DNA from: Orientallactaga sibirica
Lineage: Eukaryota > Chordata > Mammalia > Rodentia > Dipodidae
Assembly (NCBI GenBank): GCA_036365145.1
Contig: JAEOAD010002235.1
Span: 1-64,000 of the forward strand
Direction: 5' to 3'
DNA: 64,000 nucleotides
This document shows, piece after piece, positions 31,627 through 42,966 of this stretch (the stretch's first letter is position 1; the number at the start of each line of letters is the position of its first letter). The position numbers and the translations under genes were made by a program. Under the pieces are notes generated by a model. That model saw only the letters and a list, made by a program, of their open reading frames with translations. It ran no database searches and was not told the DNA's origin.

Positions 31627-32070
31627 GTTGGGGAGATAGCTCAGTCAGTAAAGTACTTGTGAGAGCGTGAGGTCTCGGATTTGTAACCCCAGGACCTGTG
31701 CAAAAATCCAGGCATAAGCCGGGCATGGTGGTGCACGCCTTTAATCCCAGTGAGGTCTCGAGAGTTTTGTGAACATAGTTAATTCCAGGTCAGCCTGGAC
31801 CTGTGCGAAAAAAAAAAAAAAAAAAAAATCCAGGCATAGTGAAATGTACCTATAAGCCCTGTGCTAGGGAGGTGGAGAAAGAAGGATCCCTGGGGCTTTC
31901 TGGCTAATCTAGCCAAATTAGTGAGCTATAGGCTCAATGAGAAACTCTGTCTCAAAAAAAAGTGGAAAGTGATTAAAGAAGACCCTTGACAGCAACTTCT
32001 GGCCTCCACACACACATCTACTCTGCACATGAATATGCACACACACATATACCACACACAAAAATTTTTG
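31627..32070 (+). mobile_element. Composite ID/B1-type SINE(s)
   Basis: An ID-like head ('gggagatagctcagtcagta') is followed by a B1-like part ('gccgggcatggtggtgcac') with an A run, then a second B1-like copy ('ccaggcatagtgaaatg') ending in 'ctggcctccacacacacatc'. 'aaaatccaggcata' before the B1 part (31694) recurs after its A run (31826), so the B1 was inserted with a target duplication. Confidence 0.7.
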
Positions 32071-32114
32071 AAATGCATTAAGAGTTCAAGCATGCTGTCT
32101 ATTTCAGAGTGAAA

Positions 32115-32400
32115 ATAAAGATGGTGATTATAAGTTGGTGATGGTAAAGGTGGCGATAATAATGATGGTAAGATGATGATGGCAATAGTACAGAAGGTGA
32201 TGGTTATGATGGAGTGATGATGATAGTGATGCTGATGAAGATCACATTGATGATGGTGATACAGTGAATATATGATGGCAATGGTGAAGAATGGTTATAA
32301 TAGCGATGGTGGTGGTGAAGATAAAAATAGTGATGTTGGTGAGGATGATGGTGAAGATGGTGATGATGACAATGGTATTGATGGTAATGGTGAAGGTGAT
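32115..32400 (+). repeat. Degenerate (GAT/GGT)n simple repeat
   Basis: Second array of GATGATGGTG-type units, more decayed than the one at 20905. Confidence 0.85.
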
Positions 32401-33184
32401 ACTTTTAATCTCTTTTTGTGTTGATAAAGTTCACATAATTCAAAACTAACCATTTAAAAATGAGAAAATCAGTGGGCATCTACTTAGTACATTAAAATGC
32501 TTTGTAGCCGTTGCCTATATTTAGTTGCAAATCATTTTCATTCTAAAATGAAACTGCATACCCATGAAATACCAGCCCTGTACCTCCCACTTCTCCCATC
32601 CTCTGGTACCACTATTTGGCCTACATCTCTTGATTTACCTGTTAAGGGCATTTCATTTTAGTAAAATCATGCAGTATCTGTACTTGTGTGTTGTGCTTTT
32701 ATCACTAATGTGTTTTTGAGATTCATCCATGTTATAGTATCATATTTGCATACTTTCAGGGCTGAATGATATTCTGTTGACAGTGTGATCGCATTGTTTA
32801 TCCACCCACCTACCATTGGATTATTTTCGCTACTCTGTGGTTATTGTGAATATCACTGTTACTTCTGTTCAAGAATGTTCTGAACACTGAAGTGTATACC
32901 TATGAGTGGAATTGCTGGGTCACATTTCATTTTATTTTCTTCCTGAGGAAAGCAATATTTTCTCCCACAGAGCTTGCACCATTTTACCTTTCATCATTTT
33001 CCTCATCTGTGTTATTTTCCTTTAAAAAAAAGCTTTAGCAGTTCCACTGGGAGTGAAGGTTTATCATTGTGGTTTTCATTTGTGCTTCTCTAAGAACTAA
33101 GAACATTTCATGTGCTACTTTGTCATTTATATATCTTTGCTGGAGAAATATCTGTTCAAGTCATTTGCCAATGCAAAAATTGTT

Positions 33185-33335
33185 TTTGAGGCAGGGTCTC
33201 ACTCTAGTCTAGGCTGACTTGGAACTTACTCTGTAGCCCCAGGTTGGCCTCAAACTCACTGTGATACACCCACCTCAGTCTCTTAGTTGTTGAGATTAAG
33301 GGTTTGTGCCAACATGCCTGTTTTTTTTTGTTTGT
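33185..33335 (-). mobile_element. B1-type SINE
   Basis: 'ttgaggcagggtctcactct' to 'gtgccaacatgcctg' in reverse, quite diverged. Confidence 0.82.
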
Positions 33336-33927
33336 TTGTTTTGTTTTTTCATTTTCTTGCCAATTTCTAACCAGGACTTTTGAAACTGTGTTACATAAAA
33401 GTGGCCTTTTATCAATGTGTATAATATTAGTTTGGGTTTTGCATATTTGGCCTTTATCTTCCCAAGGAAGTTCCCTCCTATTCTTAGTTTGTAGAGTGTT
33501 TTTTTTTATAATCATGAATAAGCGTTAGATTTTTATCAAGTGACGTGTAAGATTTTGTCAAAAATTTTTTTCTATATCAACTGAGATGCTCACATGGCAT
33601 TTTCTTCATTGTGAAGGAGGATTGCAAGAGAAGTGAGAGGGTAATGGAAGAGATGAGAACACAGGAGTGAGGCAGAGTGCTGTGCCAGCCTAAGAAAAAG
33701 CCAGGTAAGCTGTGCTCTTCCTTGTCTTTTGCCCACTTGAGCTGTGTGGAGGAAAGAAGTGTAGTGCCTGCTGCCTAGCTTCTGGGGAGGGGCCCTAGGA
33801 CACACCCTTCCTTGCTGTCAGATGTGATGATGTAGGAATTGAAGTTTTGGTTTAGTTCATATGTTAAACTATCCTTGGATTTCTGTGTTAAGTCCCACTT
33901 GGTCATGTTATAGTATCTAAATAAGCT

Positions 33928-34042
33928 GACCTGAATGGAATTCACTATGTAGTCTCAGGGTGGCCTCGAACTCATGGCGATCCTCCTACCTCTGCCTCCT
34001 GAGTGCTGGGATTAAAGGTGTGCGCCACCATGCCCAGCTAAG
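33928..34042 (-). mobile_element. B1-type SINE, partial
   Basis: 'ctgacctgaatggaattcac' to 'gccaccatgcccagct'; the A-tail end is missing. Confidence 0.85.
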
Positions 34043-34324
34043 CTGCTGGATTTTATGTGTTATATTTTGTTGATGAGTTTTACACCACTACTCATAAGAG
34101 ATGTTGGTGTGTGATCTTCTTGTAGTATCTTTGTTGGACTTTGGAATCAAGATATTACTAATTTCATAAAATGCCTCTTTTTATGCTTCTTCCTCCTTTT
34201 TTCTAAGAAGGATTAGTGTTACATGTTTTCAAATGTTTGATAGAATTCACTAATAGTAGCTCTGTAGTTTTCTTTTGAGGGGATGTTTTTGAGGACTGGT
34301 TCAATCTCTTGTTATAGATTTGTT

Positions 34325-34640
34325 CTTTTTGTGTGTGTATGTGGGTATGGGTATATGTTCATGTGTGTGCTCACATGTGCAGACCAGTAGTCAATATCAT
34401 ATGTCTTCCTCAATCATGCCTCAGCTTCTTTTTTTTTTGAAACAGGATCTTTCACTGAATCTGTTAAAGTAGCTAGCCATCAAGCCCTTGGGATCTTCCT
34501 GTCTTCTCCTCTCCAGTGATGAGATTATAGGCATGTACCACTCTGTCTGGCATTTTAATGTGGGTGCTGGGGATCTGACCTCAGGTCCTCATGTTTGCAT
34601 GTAAAATACCCAATGAGCCATTTACTCGGATCCCATGGAG
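34325..34640 (+). repeat. TG-rich rodent dispersed repeat
   Basis: A TGTG-rich start, 'gaaacaggatctttcactg' and 'caatgagccatttactcgga' at the end, in the same order as 19612-20062. It lies inside the old LINE-1. Confidence 0.65.
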
Positions 34641-34960
34641 TTATATCTTATCCAGACCTTTCTGAGTTATTTTTAATAGTTGTGTTTTCCTAAGAGTTTG
34701 TTCATTTTGTCTAGATTGTCTAATATTTTGGTCTATATATGTTCATAATATTCTCTTATAATCTTTTTCTTCCCTTAGGGTCAGTAGTAATATCTTTACG
34801 TCCATTTCTGGTTTCAGCATTCATTCTCTTAGTCTTCTCTCTTTTTGTCTTGTTTAGTCTATGTAAATGCTTATCGACGTTTGGTTTGGCTCATTCTCTA
34901 TGATGTTTCTGGATATATATTTTTTCCACCCCCTAGTAATATCTAAGAACTTCTCATTTG

Positions 34961-36079
34961 ATGAGAAAATACTTTCAGAGATATGCTTCCCCATCATCAG
35001 ATGATATTCGAGGGATATAAGAAGTCAGGAGAAGGCCTCACCAACAGTCAGTAGCACTCTGGGTCCTGGGATGTCAGTCAGAAGGCAAGAGGTGTCCCTT
35101 ACTTCTACTAGATGAGTGGTCCATTCAGTGGGCCCTCTTAGTGCACCCCTCCATGTATGTGTGGATCTGGACTGAAAGTTCATATCCAGGAGGGCCCTCT
35201 GAAGCCCTTCTTTCCCTCCTTCCCTGGAGGGCCACTGTGCTTGCACAGCTTAGCTTCATCAGCATCAGTCCCCAGCAATGAGCAAGAAGCCGTCCCAAAG
35301 CTTAGAAGGTGTCAAGGGAGACTGAATGAGAAAGTAATGGTCTTGTAACCTCCCATTCAGCTGTGTTGGGGTGGAAGAGGAGGAGACACCAGACATGGAC
35401 ATTTACCACTGCCTGAACTGTGAGAAACCCCTGGGAAGTCCACCCCTAGGTACCACAGCCTGCATAATGACTTGCCCACAGGACCTGCAATGTCATAGCC
35501 TGGTGACTCTGCTGGTGCCACGGGACCCCTCTAGCCTAGCTGACTGTCCTTTGTGGCCTCCAGGCCCTTTCTTGTTGGCTCTTGCCCTCCAACAGCACAA
35601 AGCTTCTACTATACCCAAGGCCTGGACAATTGGCCACACTCAGCATCCACAGTGGTCAGGCCAACCTCGGTATGGGGACTCTGTTAAATTGTGATGAAGG
35701 AGGTATTGAGGGCCCCTGGCAGAGCCTAGCCTTACCTAGATGACCAGTTCTACAAGGGGCTGCCCAGAACTATTCCCCAAGAACTCTCATTGCTCCATCT
35801 AGTACAATTCCAGGGAGTCTTTGAGTGCCTGAATTTCCCACACAGCCTGCCTGCTGCTTTGTGTCACAAGGTGTACCTTTACCTCTCCTGTCCTTTGAGG
35901 TCATTTGAGCCCTGTCCATCACCATGTCCTTGGGAACACCCAATGTGCAGGCTTAGCTCACACTGAAGATTCATCCAAGGAGGCTTTGAGCTACCAGACT
36001 GAGCCCTGCTTGCAAGTAGGGAGCAGTGCAATGATTTATAAAGACCTTGGCAGGAGTGTGAGGATTGGACCCATGTAAG

Positions 36080-36080
<1 letters not shown>
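34961..36080. other. Repeat-free unassigned sequence
   Basis: No repeat recognised over 1.1 kb. A 107-codon plus frame (35371-35694) and 73-codon frames are present without identifiable domains. CpG is sparse. Confidence 0.45.

Positions 36081-36081
<1 letters not shown>

Positions 36082-36120
<39 letters not shown>
36082..36120 (+). repeat. (GT)n microsatellite
   Basis: Near-perfect GT run of about 18 units; Val/Cys and Thr/His frames across it are artefacts. Confidence 0.95.
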
Positions 36121-36124
<4 letters not shown>

Positions 36125-36129
36125 TCCCT

Positions 36130-37490
36130 GTACTCTGCCCCCCGTGTTGCTGTTATGGGCACTCACAGACACTGTTGTTCATACCATGGTTCCCTGGGCC
36201 TGGGATGGCTGAAATGGATGTGGTGGGGATGTGGGTGGAAAAAAGGACTGAATGAGTCCAGCTCCAGCCATAGTCACTTTGTGTATCTCCTCTTCAGAGA
36301 ACCTCATTCAGTTGACCAGTACAAGCTGAGGGGTCAGACTCCCCATCTCCCATAGAATAAATCCTGTGGACATAGTGAAATTAGAGGGAGGACACTATGG
36401 GGAGACACAGGCAATAAGGCACAGGCAATTGAGGTATGCAGACAATAAGGTTTCAGGCATTGGGGAGCACAGAGAATTTGGAAATGCAGCAAGAAGAGAC
36501 AGAGACAATAGAAGCCTCCGCAGATCTATTCTTGTCTGGAAGCCTGAAGAAATTTGGAAGCTGGACTGGCTCCTTGTGAAACTGGTGCTGAGTGGAGTGG
36601 GTACCTCACTGCTGGTACTCCTGCTTTCTCTTCACCTCTTTAGGGTCTGGTCTGCATCTGTTGTTATAATGTATGCCTTTGTTTCTGTACTTGCCCCCAG
36701 CACATCCTCAGCAGCTGATTGTACTGCCAGATGTGTGTGAGGATGAGACAGCTGGTGGATCCTCCCTTCTAGACTGTCTGCCTGCGAAATAGTGCAGGAC
36801 TCCTAAAATATACCTCTACCCTGGACCCCATCAGTTCATAGCACTTATACTCAGAATGCATTAGTATGTCCCTCTGGTGGCTTCTTCTAAACCATATACA
36901 AATAGCAAGGAGCAATCTCATGTCCCTGCCACCTTGCTGAGCTCAGGGCCTACTTATCTCTACATCATGAACCAGACAAACACTGAGCTTCCACCAGGAC
37001 CTGGAGCTTTATAACGGGTCTGAGAGACTGGGAGACGGGAAAAAGACAAGAAATGTGACCTTGGGAGGATAGGCCCCACACATTCATCCAGAGCTCCTGG
37101 TAAAGGTATTCTGGATGACAGCATGGTGGTGTCACCCTAGTGGATTATGTGAATGCCATTTCATAAGAGATTCCATACCCAGGGAGAAAAATGTTGGAAA
37201 CAGGGATGGGTTCTGTCACTCCAGTGATCAGCATGTTTCAAGGGGTGCTTACTTGGAATCTCTTGCATGACTCTGGCTAGAGTAGAATGACCATGTGGTG
37301 TGGGGCTGAGCAGGTTGCATATATTGGCTTTACCCAGCCTCCTCCTCTGGGCAGTTTGGGTAGAGGCCCTGTGGTTGGTTGGCTAGGAGCCCATGTGCTG
37401 GATCCTCTTTCTGACTCCTAGCACCAGCTTCCAGGAAGTGACATGTGTATAAGGTAGATACCTACATTTTTATCTACATGTGTGCAGGTG
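36130..37490. other. Repeat-free unassigned sequence
   Basis: Continues the repeat-poor island. The 124-codon frame 36366-36740 contains a hydrophobic Leu-rich stretch near residues 70-108 but has no recognised domain and no visible splice context. I do not call it a gene. Confidence 0.4.
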
Positions 37491-37494
37491 TGTA

Positions 37495-37650
37495 TTGCTG
37501 TTAGTATCCATTTGGGCTGCTGTAACAAAATACAACAGACTGAGTAGTTTAAATAACAAGAAATTTATTTCTCACGACCCTGAGGACAGGAACATCCAAA
37601 ATCAAAGCACCAGCCGATTTGATGTATGGTGGGGGACAACCTTTTTTCAT
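37495..37650 (-). mobile_element. Old MaLR-type (MLT/MST-like) LTR fragment
   Basis: 'ccatttgggctgctgtaac' and 'aaatttatttctcac' followed by 'aggaacatccaaaatcaaag' are the reverse of the end of an old mammalian MaLR LTR. Confidence 0.55.
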
Positions 37651-37881
37651 ATGGAAATAGACAAAAATTATAAAAGTAGACAAATATGTGGCTTAATTTT
37701 TATTGAGACTGAATATTTGGCACCATAATTGAACTAAATAATCACTTGGAATTGTTTTTAAACCTGGCAGTCTTTAGTTTTAACTGTCTACTTTTCAAAA
37801 AGGTGACTTTTCAAGCTTAAGACCAAGTATATAATCAACAGCCCAAACAGAATAAATACGAAGGAATTTTCCTTTGGGAAC

Positions 37882-38371
37882 TGAAAGGACAAAGACAAAC
37901 TTGACCAATGTTTGACTAATGTGACTCTATTTTGTGTACACTGTCATCTTGTGCTTAACCCCTAACAGAGCCCCAGTTCCAGGAAAAGCCACAAAAATTT
38001 CCCCTTGAACTGGAGAACCAATCAGCTTCTACCTCCTGACAAAAATAACCTTGAAGGTTGTTGATTTCCTGACACTGAAACTACCATGGGGGCTTCCACC
38101 AATCACCTTTAAAGGTCACCCTGTACTCCCTGTGTAAAATGTCCTTGAAGATGGTTTATGGTATGGTAAACATCCTTTCAGCTGCTTGTGTTTTTTTCCT
38201 TTAAAAACCCTACCCCTCAATCCCCGGGGGGTTGCAGTTCCAGCCCCTGAAGCTGACTGTGTCTCTGGTTGACCAGTTTTGTTTTCCATGGCTTTAATAA
38301 AACTTTTTTATAATTTTGAACTCAAACCTCCACCTCTGTCTCCATTACTGTGCAATTTTCAGACCCTAACA
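37882..38371 (+). mobile_element. 5' LTR of provirus 2
   Basis: TGAAAGG at the start and 'ccctaaca' at the end. It has CCAAT at 38018-38022 in an 'agaaccaatcagc' context common in gammaretroviral U3, a TATA-like TTAAAAA at 38211-38217 and AATAAA at 38296-38301. Confidence 0.92.
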
Positions 38372-38373
38372 TT

Positions 38374-38391
38374 TGGGGGCTCATCCTGGAT
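38374..38391 (+). promoter_or_regulatory. tRNA-Pro primer binding site
   Basis: 'tgggggctcatcctggat' differs at two places from the standard tRNA-Pro site of gammaretroviruses and lies two bases after the LTR. Confidence 0.9.
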
Positions 38392-38434
38392 TGTGCGGTT
38401 TTGGGGAGAGAGATCCAGACCTGGGGTCGTGACC

Positions 38435-38441
38435 GGTGAGT
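38435..38441 (+). promoter_or_regulatory. Candidate splice donor in the provirus 2 leader
   Basis: GGTGAGT in the leader, a strong donor match. It would have made the spliced env mRNA. Confidence 0.55.
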
Positions 38442-38738
38442 TATTCTCTACTGTTTTTCTGGAAGTCTAGACAAGCTGGGGCTCATAGATAACAAGCGGA
38501 TGTGCTATTGGTCTCAGAGCCAGAGGGGATGGGGGGACGCTCCGACCCCTCCTCTGCCCATTGGGTTGTTCACTTAAAACCCTTTGGGACTGGATCAGGA
38601 ATGCCGAACTCTCGCAGGGTTTTGTGTGGGGATTCACCCTCTGTCTTGTCTGGCTTAATGTCTTGTCGCTTTTGACTTGTTGCCATAGTGTTTGCTAGTG
38701 TTCTGTGTCTGACTTTATTTCTCATTCTGCCTCACAAC

Positions 38739-40160
38739 ATGGGATACTCCTCCTCTCAGCCCTTGACCCCTTTAGATCTGATTCTCATTTCAGAGATTTC
38801 TGAAGGCTGTGGCTGTGAAACCAGAAAAACTCCACACATCTTGCTCTCTTGAGTGGCCTGCCTTCCATGTTGGCTGGCCCCCGAGGGAAATTGTGATTTG
38901 TCTCTGATTCTTAAGATCCAGACTGCTATTCTCGGCCTCTCTGGTCACCTGGACCAGATTCCCTACATTGTTGCCTGGCAGTATCTCCTTCTTGACCCTC
39001 TCCTATGGCTTAAACCTTTGATTTCATCCTCTAATGGGTCTTCTGTGCTTGCCCTTAAACCCAAGCCTCCTAAGCACTCTGCCCAGGAAGTTTTACCCCC
39101 CCTCAGGCCCTACAGATGAGGACTTTGCCCCTCCTTATAATCCTAGGCCAACTCAGTCAGCCATGGACTTCCAGGAATCCCAGTCTCTTCCTGCCAATGA
39201 ACCTGTCCCTAGTCCGTTCATACCTGGTCTGGTATACCCTAACCACAGACCACTGCTGCCCTTCCCCTTTGTGATATATGAATACAGGATGAGGAGAGCA
39301 ATCAGTTCATCACCTATTTCCCCTTTTCCACCAGTGACCTCTATAACCAGAAACTCCAAAATCCTTCTTTTGCAGAGAAACCCCAGGCTCTAATAGATCT
39401 TTTAGACACAGTTCTTTTTCCTCACCAGCCTACCTGGGAGGACTGAACAGCTCCTCCAGATTCTCTTTACTACAGAAGAGAGAGATTGAATCCAGAGGGA
39501 ATGTCACAAACTGGTTCCTGGCCAGAATGGCCACCCTACTACTGATGAGGCTCTCATAGCAAATGCCTTCCCAGCTAACCATCCAGATCCTGGGGAATAG
39601 AATCCAAACACTATTGAAGGTAGGGAATGACTGAAAGTCTATTGGCAGATTCTGATTGGTGGTCTCCAGGCCACTGCTAAGCAACCCACCAATTTATCTA
39701 AAGTCAGTTAGGTAATTCAAGGTAAGGAGGAATCCCCTGGGACCTTCCTAGAGAGACTTCTAGAAGCCTATAAAACTTATACCCCACTGGATCCAGAGGC
39801 ACCATAGAATCAAATGGCCATGAACATGGCCTTTGTTAATCAGGCAGCACTGGACATTAAGAAAAAAACTTCAGCACCTTGATGGGTTTGAAGGTAAAAA
39901 CCTTTCTGAGTTGATTGCAGTGGCCACTAAGATTTATAACAATAGAGAAACTCCTGAAGAGAAACAGACTAAAGGGCTTGCTAAAGTCCTGTTGGAAGCT
40001 GACGTAGAAAATAGGGAACCTTATAGGCAGACCCAAGGAAATCAGTCCCTCAAGGAATAGCCAGAGGCTTCCTCTTAAAAAAGATCAATGCGCCTGCTGT
40101 AAGGAAATGGGCCACTTGAAGGGTGAATGCCCCCAAAGAAAAAAGATGATACAAATGTCC
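38739..40160 (+). pseudogene. gag: gag pseudogene (provirus 2)
   Basis: The ATG at 38739 begins Met-Gly, fitting a myristoylated matrix protein. The frame stops after 37 codons at 38850-38852. Matrix similarity continues after it ('LAPEGNCDLSL', 'DQIPYIVAWQYLL'). An 'APPYNP' motif near 39130 corresponds to the PPPY-type late domain with one Pro lost. Capsid shows the major homology region at about 39713-39810 ('[14 protein letters not shown]'). Nucleocapsid has one complete zinc knuckle C-x2-C-x4-H-x4-C at 40089-40130. Several stops and frameshifts separate these parts. Confidence 0.85.
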
Positions 40161-40189
40161 ACTAGAGGCCCCCCTAAGTGACTGAGGCT

Positions 40190-40500
40190 GATGCTCACCC
40201 CCCCTCCATGAGCCCTGGGTAACTCTAAAAATGGAGGGGCAACCAGTTAAGTTTCTGGTGGATATAGGGGCCCATCATTCAGTTCTGAAAACTCCCATGG
40301 GACCACTGTTAGGAAAAGTCTTGGGTGCAGGGAACAACTGGCACAGACCTATACCCATGGACCACTCACTGGACCGTCGATCTAGGCAAAGGTAAAGTGT
40401 CATATTCTTTCATGGTCATTCCCAGCTGCCCCTACCCTCTCCTGGGTAGAGACTCATTACAGAAAATGAAGGCTCAGATCCATTTCAGTGAGAAAGTGTG
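40190..40500 (+). pseudogene. pro: Protease remnant with altered active site
   Basis: Retroviral aspartic protease sequence around '[13 protein letters not shown]'. The conserved Asp-Thr-Gly-Ala reads Asp-Ile-Gly-Ala (40261-40272). Downstream 'LLGRDSL' is the conserved C-terminal block. The sequence is otherwise readable in this frame. Confidence 0.75.
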
Positions 40501-40539
40501 ATGATCTCCCCACGGCCTAAAGTTGCCTGTGTTCTGTGT

Positions 40540-41010
40540 TCTGACTATGGATCTAGATAAAGAGTATTGCCCCTTCTCTGAGGAATTGACTGTTCAACCA
40601 CAAACTGTCTTACTTAACGTTCAACAGCTAATCCCTGAGGTCTGGGCAGAAACTAACTCACCAGGCCTGGCCCACCAATAGGCTCCAGTTGTTGTAACTC
40701 TTAAGACAACTGCATCTCCTGTCAGGGTCGAACAGTATCCCATGACCCTTGAGGCCTGACATGGAATCTGTCAACATATAAATAGAGGGAGACAAAATGG
40801 CATCTTGATTCCCTGTGAGTCTCCCTGGAATACTCTGCTCCTGCTGGTAAAAAAGCCAGGCACAGGTGATTAGCTGGTACAGGACCTGAGAGAAGTAAAC
40901 AAAAGAGTAGAGGATGTACATCCACTGTACCCAATCCTTATACTCTTGGGCTTGATGCCTTCTTTAGTATATGCCAGACAACCAATGGCAAGTTCAACAG
41001 CATCCCGACA
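40540..41010 (+). pseudogene. pol: Start of reverse transcriptase, truncated (provirus 2)
   Basis: N-terminal RT sequence: 'IPEVWAETNSPGLAHQ', then after stops '[11 protein letters not shown]' and 'LVQDLREVNKR'. A later frame carries 'TVPNPYT' and 'LDAFFSI', so short pieces of the fingers and palm are joined. Sequence then passes straight to env; the catalytic Tyr-x-Asp-Asp region, RNase H and integrase are gone. Confidence 0.75.
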
Positions 41011-41019
41011 ATCCTCTCT

Positions 41020-42249
41020 GTGTCCGGCTGGTCAAACAAAACCTCTGACTTTGGCTCTGGCTCTATATTTAGCCTTACCTTTCCTAAGTGTTTCAGACAG
41101 ACGTTACGCCCCTACTGCATGCAGATGGACCCTGACAGATACAGAGACAGGACATATTCTCCAGACCAAGGTTGCCTCCCTGGGACCTACTCCCCACCCC
41201 TATCCTGTCTTTACCTTGAGACTTATAGACTTCTGGCCAGCCCTGACCACTCTACTCCCTGAACCAGGACCATCTGAACTGGGCCTCAAACATTTCCCCC
41301 CTTACAGTGTGCATACCTTTTATGCTTGCCCCAAGACATCTGACCCACAATGTGACCATCCTAAACAATATTATTGCCATAATTGGGATTGTGAAACAAT
41401 CACTGCCAGTTCAAAGCCCACATGGTCACCACAAAATTCTGATAAACATTTATGTGTGACGATCCATCGTACCAGTCCCTGCAACCAGGGCAATACCCCC
41501 GCCGGACATCAATGTGACCTCGTCTCCCTGTCAGTTACTAGCTGGGATCCTTACCAGCCCAATGAGTAGATCAAAGGCCGTACATGGGGAATTAGAGCAT
41601 ATGAGGTAGGAAACGACCCTGGAATGTTCTTCACAATTCAATGCATTCCTATTCCAATCAGGCTCAAGCCTATGGGACCTTTAACTCCCTTAGGAATGCT
41701 ACCCCTTCCAGTTTCAACTTATTCCCCAGATCATCCTTACACCCCTGGGACCCACCAACCCCCAGACCACAAAATTGTAACTTAGTTTAGGACCTCAGCC
41801 AACCTTTGACTGAATATTTGATACAATTAGTCAATGAGACTTTCCTAGGACTCAATCAATCTAGCCCAAATAAGACTAAAGATTGCTGGCTCTGCCTAGG
41901 CCCTAGGCCTCCCTATGTAATAGGGATAGCCATGCCTATCCCTCTCCCATACCCCAACGCTTCTGTTGTTGACACTGTTATCAACTGCCCACACCCTTCT
42001 CTCACCCTAGGGGATATAACAGGAACTGGGACCTACTTACTCATGTCCTCTTATAATTTACAATCCTCCATATTCAACTCAACCTGTCAGGAAGTCTATA
42101 GTCCTCATCGCCTTATAGACAAGGGATGGACCAACAAAAAGGTTTTAAGGGCACCTGAGGACCAATATTTTGTCTGTTCAGGTGGTTTAACTAGATGCCT
42201 TCCCCTGGGACCCTTTTCATCAACACATCTCCTGACTTGTGTAACTTAG
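41020..42249 (+). pseudogene. env: Env surface subunit (SU) remnant (provirus 2)
   Basis: A signal-peptide-like hydrophobic run ('LALALYLALPFLSVS') is followed by 'WTLTDTETG', typical of gammaretroviral SU N-termini. Cys-rich sequence with 'YYCHNWDCETIT' follows. A Pro-rich hinge is visible at about 41690-41790. The C-terminal part has the CWLC motif at 41884-41895, which in gammaretroviruses forms the labile disulfide with TM. The frame of 207 codons ends at 41569 and another runs 41806-42249; stops and shifts separate them, so no complete SU is encoded. Confidence 0.82.
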
Positions 42250-42941
42250 TCCAGGTCCTCCCCCAAATAACTTACTGTGGTGGGGAGGCTGGACGACTTC
42301 ACCTAAACCCCCCATCTTACTACACCAGAATTAGGTGAGCAGCCCCCATTCAAATACCTGCCCTCATAGGATTTGGCATTGCAGGGACCCTAGGAATAAG
42401 TGCCATTTCCTTAATTCTTAGTCTTCAAAATCATAACTGTCTGGCCTCCATGGTAGACCGAGATCTTCAGAGACTCAGGGAATCAGCTGCCTTACTGGAA
42501 GAATGACTTGATTCCCTAGCCTAAGTAGTCTTACAGAACTGGAGAGGTTTGGACTTGTTGTTCTTAAAGGAGGGAGGGCTTTGTGCAGCTTTAGGGGAAG
42601 ATTGCTGTTTCTATGTCAACCATTCAGGAGTTGTCACAAATACCCTACAGACTTTAGAGAAAGACCTTGAGTCCAGAGCTTTAAATGATAAAAACAATTG
42701 GTCTTGGTTCCAAAAAATGTTTGATTGGTCCCCTTGGATAACTACCCTGATTAGGGCCCTAGCAGGACCCTTGTTGTTACTCCTGCTGGGATTGATTATA
42801 GGCCCCTGTGTTATTAACTGGCTAATACAGTTTATTAAGGATAGAGTTTCCTCTAAAAAATTATTGGTTCTTAAAACCCAATATGAGTCCCTACTTACAG
42901 AACCCATAAATGATATCATTGCCCCAGAATCTAGGGTTTGA
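42250..42941 (+). pseudogene. env: Env transmembrane subunit (TM) remnant (provirus 2)
   Basis: A stop at 42336-42338 lies at the expected SU/TM cleavage region. A hydrophobic Gly/Ala-rich fusion-peptide-like segment follows near 42360-42420, then a heptad region with further stops. The frame 42549-42941 has the C-x6-CC motif (42582-42608), a membrane span at about 42768-42836 with 'GPCVIN', and a cytoplasmic tail. This frame opens with TTG, not ATG, so it is the open remainder of a longer Env. Overall a gamma-type TM, broken upstream. Confidence 0.85.
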
Positions 42942-42954
42942 TTCAGTTACAAGC

Positions 42955-42966
42955 AAAAGGGGAGAA
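42955..42966 (+). promoter_or_regulatory. Polypurine tract of provirus 2
   Basis: AAAAGGGGAGAA immediately before the 3' LTR. Confidence 0.88.

Larger units (their letters stand above)
32410..34960 (-). mobile_element. Old LINE-1 (L1M-like), ORF2 and 3' UTR, interrupted
   Basis: The reverse complement follows LINE-1 order. 3' UTR lies at 32415-32700 and the ORF2 3' end at 32700-33000 (plus-strand 'gagtggaattgctgggtcac' at 32906). RT-region pieces lie at 33350-33930 and 34050-34325, and endonuclease/RT sequence at 34650-34960. No frame survives. Two B1 copies and a TG-rich rodent repeat interrupt it. Divergence is high, as in LINE-1 copies that predate the rodents. Confidence 0.75.

Noticed and set aside
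35879..36355. 97-codon minus and 96-codon plus frames
   Set aside because: Both are carried through a GT microsatellite (Thr-His or Val-Cys runs).
42549..42941. Env TM frame as a syncytin-like captured gene
   Set aside because: It covers only part of TM, opens with TTG, and the upstream Env has several stops, including one at the cleavage region.
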